Positions 1 through 7,704 of a stretch of DNA of 7,704 nucleotides are shown one piece after another. Every line of letters begins with the position of its first letter. Positions within the stretch are counted from its first letter, which is position 1. A program made the position numbers and the translations under genes. Origin of the DNA: an uncultured Burkholderiales bacterium (GTDB taxonomy: Bacteria; Pseudomonadota; Gammaproteobacteria; Burkholderiales; Burkholderiaceae_D); NCBI GenBank assembly GCA_903904635.1, contig CAIVDH010000215.1, positions 1-7,704 on the forward strand. Reading direction: 5' to 3'. The notes beneath the pieces are model-generated. The model was not told where the DNA came from, ran no database searches, and saw nothing but the letters and a program-made list of their open reading frames with translations.

Positions 1-501
1 CCTGCTCCTCCTGCACCTGTTGCAGTTGCTCGACCTGCTCCACCTGCGCCGCCTACTCCACCTGTTGCAGTTGCTCGACCTGCTCCACCTGCTCCACCTG
101 CTCCACCTGCTCCGCCTGCGCCACCTGCGCCACCTACTCCGCCTGTGGCAATTGCTCCCGCTGCTCCCGCTGCTCCCGCTGCAGCCGCACCATCAGCATC
201 AATTAAAACTGGTGTCTCAATTTCGGCAAGCTACAGCACAACTAACGCCAAGCCCAATTATCCGTCCATGTCAAAACGGTTGAGTGAGCAAGGCACGGTA
301 ATATTGCGCGTGCAAGTGAAAAGCGACGGCACGGCGGGCGCAGTCGAAGTAAAATCCAGCAGCGGCTTTCCTAGATTGGATCAAGCCGCCATCGATGCAG
401 TGAAAACCTGGCGCTTCAATCCTGCTACCAACGATGGCAAGCCGGTTGATGAATGGTACCCAGCACCCTTTACATTTAAACTTCAAAGCTCTTCTAATTA
501 A
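1..501 (+). CDS. tonB: TonB energy transducer, 3' part (5' end outside window)
   Basis: TonB spans the periplasm and passes energy from the ExbB-ExbD motor to outer-membrane receptors that import siderophores, heme, cobalamin and similar substrates. The frame is open from base 1 and encodes 166 residues before TAA. The N-terminal membrane anchor lies outside the window. Visible codons 1 to about 60 are a Pro/Ala/Val linker built from PVAVAR and PAP units. A short Ser/Thr-rich stretch follows, then the TonB C-terminal domain: the Tyr-Pro pair at visible codons 87-88 (AKPNYP), EQGTVILRVQVKSDG, VKSSSGFPRLDQAAIDAV and TWRF, all typical of the family. The GTG at 145 lies inside the linker and is not the real start. 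The linker is unusual in lacking the Glu-Pro/Lys-Pro runs of enterobacterial TonB; Arg is its only charged residue. exbB begins 10 bases downstream. The family is secure, but the transported substrate cannot be read from this sequence. Confidence 0.93.
   Translation, partial: PAPPAPVAVARPAPPAPPTPPVAVARPAPPAPPAPPAPPAPPAPPTPPVAIAPAAPAAPAAAAPSASIKTGVSISASYSTTNAKPNYPSMSKRLSEQGTVILRVQVKSDGTAGAVEVKSSSGFPRLDQAAIDAVKTWRFNPATNDGKPVDEWYPAPFTFKLQSSSN
16..92 (+). repeat. 45-bp direct repeat in tonB linker
   Basis: A 32-base segment at 16-47 recurs without a mismatch at 61-92, so the repeat period is 45 bases (15 codons). The encoded unit is PVAVARPAPPAPPTP. A third, diverged copy starts near 136: ACT CCG CCT GTG GCA ATT GCT CCC against ACT CCA CCT GTT GCA GTT GCT CGA. 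The period is a multiple of three, so gain or loss of a unit would keep the tonB frame and only change linker length. Confidence 0.9.
79..141 (+). repeat. 9-bp tandem repeat encoding (Pro-Ala-Pro)n in tonB
   Basis: Seven consecutive 9-base units follow the CGA codon: three identical CCTGCTCCA (79-105), one CCTGCTCCG (106-114), two CCTGCGCCA (115-132) and one CCTACTCCG (133-141). A three-unit version lies at 34-60 in the preceding 45-bp repeat. The second repeat therefore looks like the first with four extra PAP units inserted. Near-identical short units of this kind are prone to slipped-strand length change, here always in frame. Confidence 0.88.
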
Positions 502-511
502 GCGAACCAGT

Positions 512-1216
512 ATGAACGACACACTAAACCAGAATCTCGGCTTTGCGCATTATTGGGCGCAGGGCGACGCTGTTTCACATAGCGTTGCATACATACTCAT
601 ACTGATGTCCATCGTCAGTTGGTATTACATACTCTCCAAAGCATGGACTTCCTGGCGTATCCGTCGCAGCGCCACCGCAGTGGATGGATTTTGGGATGCA
701 CCCAGCATGACAGATGCAATTGCGTTGCTTACTCACGCTGACACCGAGCATATTTATGCCCCATTAGCATCGCATGCCGTAGAAGCTGTCAGTGTCAAAG
801 CCAACTCGGCCTCTTTAAATGCCACCGTCGACCCCGGTGAACTGGTCACGCGCACGCTACGTCAGCAAATAAACCGGGTTTCATCACGACTGGAAAATGG
901 CCTGACATTATTAGCCTCAGTCGGCTCTACCGCTCCATTCATCGGCTTATTTGGAACGGTCTGGGGTATTTATCATGCACTGGTTGCTGTATCAACATCA
1001 GGCACCATACAAATCGACAAAGTCGCTGGTCCGGTTGGTGAGGCGCTCATCATGACTGCAATCGGATTGGTTGTGGCAATCCCGGCGGTACTTGGATATA
1101 ACGGTTTTACCCGTGTTAACCGCGTAACGTTAGCTGAACTCGATGCATTTGCGCACGACCTGCACGCACACCTGACCACTGGCGCTCGCGTCAGCACCAA
1201 CCGCAAGCCGGGTTAA
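512..1216 (+). CDS. exbB: ExbB/TolQ-family proton channel subunit
   Basis: ExbB forms the inner-membrane pentamer that, with ExbD, uses the proton-motive force to energise TonB. The ATG at 512 gives 234 residues, normal for the family. An in-frame opening further upstream (434) would overlap the conserved end of tonB and is not used. Three membrane segments are visible at about residues 23-42, 131-155 and 175-195. The second carries the signature TAPFIGLFGTVWG (140-152). Thr149, Glu177 (in VGEALIMT) and Thr182 match the channel residues known in E. coli ExbB (Thr148, Glu176, Thr181). The long loop between segments 1 and 2 is cytoplasmic, as in the family. The start lies 10 bases after the tonB stop with only a weak purine stretch before it (AAGCGA), so translation is probably coupled to tonB. 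TolQ is the main alternative, but direct adjacency to tonB favours ExbB. Confidence 0.93.
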   Translation: MNDTLNQNLGFAHYWAQGDAVSHSVAYILILMSIVSWYYILSKAWTSWRIRRSATAVDGFWDAPSMTDAIALLTHADTEHIYAPLASHAVEAVSVKANSASLNATVDPGELVTRTLRQQINRVSSRLENGLTLLASVGSTAPFIGLFGTVWGIYHALVAVSTSGTIQIDKVAGPVGEALIMTAIGLVVAIPAVLGYNGFTRVNRVTLAELDAFAHDLHAHLTTGARVSTNRKPG

Positions 1217-1220
1217 ACAC

Positions 1221-1226
1221 GGGAGA
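1221..1226 (+). promoter_or_regulatory. ribosome binding site of exbD
   Basis: GGGAGA sits five bases before the ATG at 1232, in the 15-base gap between exbB and exbD. It is a clear Shine-Dalgarno match and fixes the exbD start. Confidence 0.75.
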
Positions 1227-1231
1227 CCAAT

Positions 1232-1645
1232 ATGGCGTTCGGCGGATTCAACGACAATAATAATCAAGCACCAATGGCGGAGATTAACGTCACCCCCATG
1301 GTGGATGTGATGCTGGTGCTGCTGGTGATTTTTATCATTACAGCACCATTATTTACCCATGCAATCAAGCTTGATCTGCCTGATGCAAAGTCTGCGGCAG
1401 CGCCAGAAAAACCTGAAACCATCACCTTGGCAATTAACGCAGAAGGCAAGCTATTCTGGAATAACGCCGAGATCAGCCAGCCAGAACTGGCCGGGCGTTT
1501 TGCTATCGCCGCCCAGAAAAAACCCTTGCCAGAATTGCACCTGCGCGCCGACAAATCTACCCGCTATGAGCTCATCGCCAAGGTCATGGCTGACGCCCAA
1601 AATAACGGCATGACCAAAATCGGTTTCGTCACCAATACCAACTAA
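1232..1645 (+). CDS. exbD: ExbD/TolR-family transport protein
   Basis: ExbD is the single-span partner inside the ExbB pentamer and couples proton flow to TonB motion through its periplasmic domain. The 137-residue product has a short cytoplasmic N-terminus (MAFGGFNDNNNQ) and the family signature AEINVTPMVDVMLVLLVIF. A membrane helix lies at about residues 23-40. Asp25 in the helix corresponds to the essential Asp25 of E. coli ExbD. A periplasmic domain of about 95 residues follows, including ITLAINAEGKLFWN and LHLRADKSTRYELIAKVM, both typical. The gene lies 15 bases after exbB and completes the tonB-exbB-exbD set. Length and motifs are normal. TolR is the alternative family member; the gene context favours ExbD. 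Confidence 0.94.
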   Translation: MAFGGFNDNNNQAPMAEINVTPMVDVMLVLLVIFIITAPLFTHAIKLDLPDAKSAAAPEKPETITLAINAEGKLFWNNAEISQPELAGRFAIAAQKKPLPELHLRADKSTRYELIAKVMADAQNNGMTKIGFVTNTN

Positions 1646-1673
1646 GTCCCAAACGGTGGCAGCTGGCAGGACC

Positions 1674-4374
<2,701 letters not shown>

Positions 4375-4384
4375 GGCGCAGAAC

Positions 4385-4900
4385 ATGAATTCTTCACGGC
4401 GTATCGCTCTTACCCTTTTGATGGTGGCTACACTAAGCGCCTGTGGCTTTCAGCTGCGCGGCTCACGGGCAGACTCGCGCATGCCATTTAATTCTGTTTA
4501 TCTCATAGTGGCAGCAAGAACACCACTGGAACGAGATTTGCGCAGCACCATACTCGCGCAAGAAGGCGTCATCATTACAGCCGACGCAAAATCAGCTGAC
4601 GTAACCATACGCGTGATATCTGCCACAGAAGAGAAAAAAATTCTGACATTGAATGCACAAGGTCAGGTCCGTGAATACAGCCTGATCTACCGATTGAACT
4701 TCGATGTCAAAGATAAAGCCGGGAAAATCATGCTAGCCCCTACCGAGCTGGCCCTGCAAACCTTCATGAGTTTCAGCGAATCACAGGCACTCGCAAAAGA
4801 GACAGAAGAAAAAATGGTCTTTAATGATTTGCGTGGCGATGCAGTCAGCCAAATCGTCAGACGTCTGGCTCGCCTGAAGCCAGAAGACGCAGAAAAATAA
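4385..4900 (+). CDS. lptE: LPS-assembly lipoprotein LptE
   Basis: LptE is the outer-membrane lipoprotein that plugs the LptD barrel and helps insert lipopolysaccharide into the outer leaflet. The ATG at 4385 gives 171 residues. The N-terminus is a lipoprotein signal: basic MNSSRR, a hydrophobic core (IALTLLMVATL) and the lipobox LSAC with Cys20 as the acylated residue. CGFQLRG directly after it is the usual LptE start of the mature protein. Further family traits are REYSLIYRLNFDV (96-108) and the C-terminal EEKMVFNDLRGDAVSQIVRRL (141-161). Position between leuS and holA is the conserved proteobacterial location of lptE (formerly rlpB). holA begins seven bases after the stop. Length is in the normal range and nothing is missing. 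Confidence 0.94.
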   Translation: MNSSRRIALTLLMVATLSACGFQLRGSRADSRMPFNSVYLIVAARTPLERDLRSTILAQEGVIITADAKSADVTIRVISATEEKKILTLNAQGQVREYSLIYRLNFDVKDKAGKIMLAPTELALQTFMSFSESQALAKETEEKMVFNDLRGDAVSQIVRRLARLKPEDAEK

Positions 4901-4907
4901 TATCGCT

Positions 4908-5939
4908 ATGCAGCTACGCGCCGAAGCACTTGAAACCCATCTGGGAAAAACACTGGCGCCGTTGTACGTTATCGCCAGCGATGAGCATTTGCTCGCATTG
5001 GAAGCGGCTGACAAAATTCGTACATGCGCACGGAAAAATGGTTATACAGAACGGGAAGTGTTGGTCGTCGAGCGTTATTTCAACTGGGGCACATTACTCA
5101 ATGCCAGCCAGTCTCAATCATTATTTGGTGACCGCAAACTCTTAGAGCTGCGCATGCCAGGCGGCAAACCGGGCAAAGAAGGCGGGCAGGCACTGCAAAG
5201 CTATGTGTCTGGCATGACAAAATCATCTGTTGCTGAAGACACGCTGACTCTGATCACTCTGCCCAAACTTGACTGGGCAACACAAAAAAGTGCCTGGGTA
5301 AGTGCGCTACAGCAGGCTGCAGTATTCATAGACATACCACTGATAGAACGCTCGCAGCTAGCTAACTGGATAGGTGAGCGGCTAGCCGCACAAGGACAAA
5401 GTGCTGAAAAATCAGCATTGGAATTCATGGTGGAACGCGTTGAGGGTAATTTATTAGCTGCTCATCAGGAAATACGTAAACTGGCGCTGCTGCACCCTGA
5501 AGGTCGACTGACTTTTGAACAAATACAAGACGCTGTATTAAATGTCGCACGCTACGATGTGTTCAAACTTTCCGAAGCCATGCTGGCTGGTGACATAGCG
5601 AGACTGACACGCATGCTAAATGGTCTAAAGGGAGAAGGCGAAGCACTGCCATTGATATTGTGGGCGGTCGCTGAAGAGGTGCGCACACTACTCAAACTGA
5701 AGCTAGCCATGAATGATGGCCGACCATTACCCATGCTGCTTAAGGAATACAGAATATGGGGGCCACGTGAAAAAATGATGGCACCCGCACTTTCGCGCCT
5801 AAAAATACACACACTCGAAACAGCACTAGGACAGGCAGCGCAAATCGACAGAATGATAAAAGGATTGAGAGCAAAACAATTTGCTGGCGATGTGTGGGAC
5901 GCATTGCTACAACTCGGTCTTAATATCGCTCGTGGTTAA
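4908..5939 (+). CDS. holA: DNA polymerase III subunit delta
   Basis: The delta subunit is the part of the clamp loader that opens the beta sliding clamp during replication. The product has 343 residues, the same length as E. coli HolA. The N-terminal AAA+-like domain (about 1-140) has no ATP-binding motif, as expected for delta. SQSLFGDRKLLELR (69-82) contains Leu72-Phe73, matching the Leu73-Phe74 pair with which E. coli delta grips the clamp. VEGNLLAAHQEIRKLALL (168-185) and the C-terminal collar region (LILWAVAEEVRTLLKLK, then YRIWGPREKMM) are typical. The ATG at 4908 is the only sensible start. It follows the lptE stop by seven bases with no strong Shine-Dalgarno, so coupled translation is likely. 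The gene order leuS-lptE-holA is common in gamma- and betaproteobacteria. Confidence 0.95.
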   Translation: MQLRAEALETHLGKTLAPLYVIASDEHLLALEAADKIRTCARKNGYTEREVLVVERYFNWGTLLNASQSQSLFGDRKLLELRMPGGKPGKEGGQALQSYVSGMTKSSVAEDTLTLITLPKLDWATQKSAWVSALQQAAVFIDIPLIERSQLANWIGERLAAQGQSAEKSALEFMVERVEGNLLAAHQEIRKLALLHPEGRLTFEQIQDAVLNVARYDVFKLSEAMLAGDIARLTRMLNGLKGEGEALPLILWAVAEEVRTLLKLKLAMNDGRPLPMLLKEYRIWGPREKMMAPALSRLKIHTLETALGQAAQIDRMIKGLRAKQFAGDVWDALLQLGLNIARG

Positions 5940-5942
5940 AAA

Positions 5943-5957
5943 TCTAAAATTTTTAGA
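5943..5957 (+). repeat. 15-base AT-rich palindrome between holA and proA
   Basis: TCTAAAA (5943-5949) and TTTTAGA (5951-5957) are exact reverse complements around a single T. They fill much of the 32-base gap between holA and proA. The one-base centre makes a DNA-binding site more natural than an RNA hairpin. The same bases include TAAAAT (5945-5950), a 5/6 match to a -10 box but without a convincing -35. It could also arise by chance in AT-rich spacer DNA. Confidence 0.5.
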
Positions 5958-5971
5958 AAAAGTTGGAAATT

Positions 5972-7237
5972 ATGACGATCCAAAATTACATGAATACAGT
6001 TGGGATCGCTGCACGCAAGGCTTCGCGTGCAATGGCCAAGGCTGATACTGCGTCCAAAAATCGCGCACTCATTTTGATTGCTGCAGCGATTCGTCGCGAT
6101 GCCGCACAGCTCACAGCGGCCAACCAACAAGATCTGGATGCTGCAGTTGCAGCTGGTCTTGCTCCTGCAATGCTAGACCGACTTCATTTATCCGACAAAG
6201 CGATTGCCACCATGGCAGAAGGACTGGAGCAAATTGCCGCCCTGCCCGATCCTATCGGCGAAATCAGCAATATGAAATACCGCCCTAGTGGCATACAAGT
6301 GGGACAAATGCGTGTGCCGCTAGGTGTCATCGGCATCATCTATGAAGCCAGACCCAACGTCACCGTCGATGCTGCGGGCTTGTGCATCAAGAGTGGCAAT
6401 GCCACGATACTACGCGGCGGCTCTGAAGCGATTCATTGCAATCAGGCGCTGGCAAAGCTGGTGCAAGAAGGTCTGGCTGGTGCTGGCTTGCCTGCGGAAG
6501 CAGTACAAATCATAGCGACAACTGACCGTGCAGCAGTCGGCGCGATGATCACCATGCCGCAATATATAGATGTCATTGTGCCGCGTGGTGGCAAAGGTCT
6601 GATTGCCCGTCTGATAGAAGAATCTACGGTCCCGATGATTAAACATCTCGATGGCATCTGCCACGTTTATATCGATGACAAAGCCGATCTTGCAAAAGCA
6701 CTACCCATCGCTTTCAATGCCAAGTGCCATCGCTATGGCACCTGTAATACGATGGAAACTTTACTCGTTGCGCGCAGCATTGCAGAAAAAGTTTTACCTG
6801 AACTGGCTAAACTTTATGCGGACAAACAAGTCGAATTGCGCTGCGATGCGGAATCAAAAAAAATCCTTATTAACTATCCCTACTTGAAAGACGCGACCGA
6901 AGAAGATTGGCATACCGAATATCTGGACGCCATACTGTCGGTAAAACTTGTCGCCAATGTCGATGAAGCGATAGATCACATTAATACTTATTCATCTCAA
7001 CATACCGACACTATCATCACGGAAGACTACAGCCGCGCGATGCAATTCTTGCGCGAAGTGGATTCAGCGTCGGTCATGGTCAATGCCTCTACGCGTTTTG
7101 CAGATGGATTTGAATATGGGCTCGGTGCAGAGATAGGTATTTCTAATGACAAGCTACATGCTCGCGGGCCGGTCGGACTTGAAGGTCTGACCTCATTGAA
7201 ATATCTGGTGCTGGGTCACGGCGAAGTAAGGGTGTAA
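5972..7237 (+). CDS. proA: glutamate-5-semialdehyde dehydrogenase (gamma-glutamyl phosphate reductase)
   Basis: ProA reduces gamma-glutamyl phosphate with NADPH to glutamate-5-semialdehyde, the second step of proline synthesis from glutamate. The ATG at 5972 gives 421 residues (E. coli 417) and begins [21 protein letters not shown], typical of betaproteobacterial ProA. A GGAAA lies very close before it (5965-5969). A TTG at 5963 and an ATG at 5990 are in-frame alternatives, the latter with no ribosome site. Aldehyde-dehydrogenase-fold motifs are present: [20 protein letters not shown] (115-134), [13 protein letters not shown] (141-153), [11 protein letters not shown] (225-235), and the active-site Cys258 in [12 protein letters not shown]. 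The C-terminus holds [21 protein letters not shown] (396-416). proB, the kinase of the preceding step, is not adjacent. hemJ follows after two bases. Confidence 0.97.
   Translation: MTIQNYMNTVGIAARKASRAMAKADTASKNRALILIAAAIRRDAAQLTAANQQDLDAAVAAGLAPAMLDRLHLSDKAIATMAEGLEQIAALPDPIGEISNMKYRPSGIQVGQMRVPLGVIGIIYEARPNVTVDAAGLCIKSGNATILRGGSEAIHCNQALAKLVQEGLAGAGLPAEAVQIIATTDRAAVGAMITMPQYIDVIVPRGGKGLIARLIEESTVPMIKHLDGICHVYIDDKADLAKALPIAFNAKCHRYGTCNTMETLLVARSIAEKVLPELAKLYADKQVELRCDAESKKILINYPYLKDATEEDWHTEYLDAILSVKLVANVDEAIDHINTYSSQHTDTIITEDYSRAMQFLREVDSASVMVNASTRFADGFEYGLGAEIGISNDKLHARGPVGLEGLTSLKYLVLGHGEVRV
7228..7232 (+). promoter_or_regulatory. ribosome binding site of hemJ inside the proA 3' end
   Basis: AAGGG lies within the last codons of proA, seven bases before the hemJ ATG at 7240. 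It fixes that start and indicates that hemJ is translated from the proA transcript. Confidence 0.65.
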
Positions 7238-7239
7238 AC

Positions 7240-7656
7240 ATGCTCTGGATTAAAGCATTCCATATTGTTTTAATCGCTTCGTGGTTTGCGGGGCTTTTTT
7301 ATTTGCCGCGCATATTCGTCAATCTGGCGATGGAAACTGACTTGGCTGCCACCAGTAGGCTGCTACTTATGGCACGCAAGCTATATCGCTTCATGACCAT
7401 ACTGGCCGTTCCAGCATTAGCTTCTGGCATCTGGCTGTTGCTACGTTATGAAATCTGGCTAAATAGCGTATGGATGCATGCCAAACTAGCGTTAGTCATC
7501 GTACTCATTGGCTACCACCATATGTGCGGCAGCATCTTGAAAAAATTCGAACACGGGAACAATACTCGCAGCCATGTGTGGTATCGCTGGTTCAATGAAG
7601 CACCAGTATTAGGCATGTTTGCCATCGTTGTGCTGGTAGTAGTCAAACCATTTTAA
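7240..7656 (+). CDS. hemJ: HemJ-type protoporphyrinogen IX oxidase (UPF0093/CopD-like membrane protein)
   Basis: HemJ is a heme-binding inner-membrane enzyme that oxidises protoporphyrinogen IX to protoporphyrin IX, the penultimate step of heme synthesis in bacteria without HemG or HemY. The 138-residue protein has the family's usual size and four predicted membrane helices at about 5-25, 50-70, 80-98 and 121-136. Family signatures are KAFHIVLIASWFAGLFYLPR (5-24, with His8), ARKLYRFMT (45-53), WMHAKLALV (78-86), GYHH (91-94), RWFNEAPVLG (116-125) and the terminal VVVKPF. Older annotations call such proteins CopD-like or UPF0093; the sequence fits HemJ better than copper-resistance CopD. The start is two bases after the proA stop, so co-expression with proA is expected. 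Whether this organism also has another protoporphyrinogen oxidase cannot be seen here. Confidence 0.88.
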   Translation: MLWIKAFHIVLIASWFAGLFYLPRIFVNLAMETDLAATSRLLLMARKLYRFMTILAVPALASGIWLLLRYEIWLNSVWMHAKLALVIVLIGYHHMCGSILKKFEHGNNTRSHVWYRWFNEAPVLGMFAIVVLVVVKPF

Positions 7657-7675
7657 TTATAAAAATCTATCCATC

Positions 7676-7704
7676 ATGCCCAAGCAAATTGAATATTTCG
7701 TCGC
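7676..7704 (+). CDS. 5' end of a further gene, possibly a THUMP-domain RNA methyltransferase
   Basis: An ATG at 7676, 19 bases after the hemJ stop, opens a frame that runs to the window edge and encodes MPKQIEYFV plus a partial codon (GC, probably Ala). The short Tyr-Phe-containing start resembles the N-terminus of THUMP/class I SAM-dependent RNA methyltransferases of the RlmL type, and I recall such a gene following hemJ in related Burkholderiales. Nine residues are far too few to confirm this. No clear Shine-Dalgarno precedes the ATG. Treat the product name as a guess; the presence of a gene start is more likely than its identity. Confidence 0.4.

Noticed and set aside
20..283. Leucine-rich reading frame (LLDLLHLLHLL type) overlapping the tonB linker in another frame
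   Set aside because: It is a by-product of a repeat whose period is a multiple of three, so stop codons are absent by composition. The tonB frame carries the recognised domain downstream.
271..522. Minus-strand open frames such as this one and those within leuS, holA and proA
   Set aside because: They lie opposite well-recognised genes, have no family features or ribosome sites, and fit the chance open frames expected opposite coding DNA.
7658..7663. TATAAA between hemJ and the last gene as a -10 box
   Set aside because: No -35-like hexamer lies at a workable distance and the spacer is short AT-rich sequence, so a promoter is not supported.

Overview
The window looks like an ordinary chromosomal housekeeping segment of a betaproteobacterium. 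All genes are on the plus strand and tightly packed. The order is tonB-exbB-exbD, leuS, lptE, holA, proA, hemJ, and then the first codons of one more gene. This order, the protein sequences (for example the LeuRS start [15 protein letters not shown] and the ProA motif [12 protein letters not shown]) and a roughly balanced base composition suggest Burkholderiales, most likely Oxalobacteraceae-like. That placement is inferred from memory of related genomes, not from a search.

Layout. Bases 1-501 are the 3' part of a tonB gene: a Pro/Ala-rich periplasmic linker encoded by nested 45-bp and 9-bp repeats, then a typical TonB C-terminal domain. exbB (512-1216) and exbD (1232-1645) follow directly, so the three form one energy-transduction operon that uses the proton-motive force to drive outer-membrane import. 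A 77-bp gap holds a perfect TATAAT hexamer inside an inverted repeat and is the only convincing promoter candidate in the window. It precedes leuS (1723-4374, leucyl-tRNA synthetase), which is followed after 10 bp by lptE (4385-4900, LPS-assembly lipoprotein) and after another 7 bp by holA (4908-5939, DNA polymerase III delta subunit). A 32-bp AT-rich gap with a small palindrome leads to proA (5972-7237, proline biosynthesis). Two bases later hemJ starts (7240-7656, protoporphyrinogen oxidase of the HemJ type). A new reading frame opens at 7676 and runs off the end.

How they work together. TonB-ExbB-ExbD is a real functional complex. leuS, lptE, holA, proA and hemJ belong to unrelated pathways (translation, envelope assembly, replication, proline and heme synthesis) and are linked mainly by co-transcription and conserved order.

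I saw no RNA genes, mobile elements, CRISPR arrays, intrinsic terminators or broken genes. There is no gene-free stretch over 300 bases; the longest is 77 bases. I found no sign of a new biological system. The points worth a second look are the tonB linker repeats, the leuS promoter/inverted repeat, and the holA-proA palindrome.
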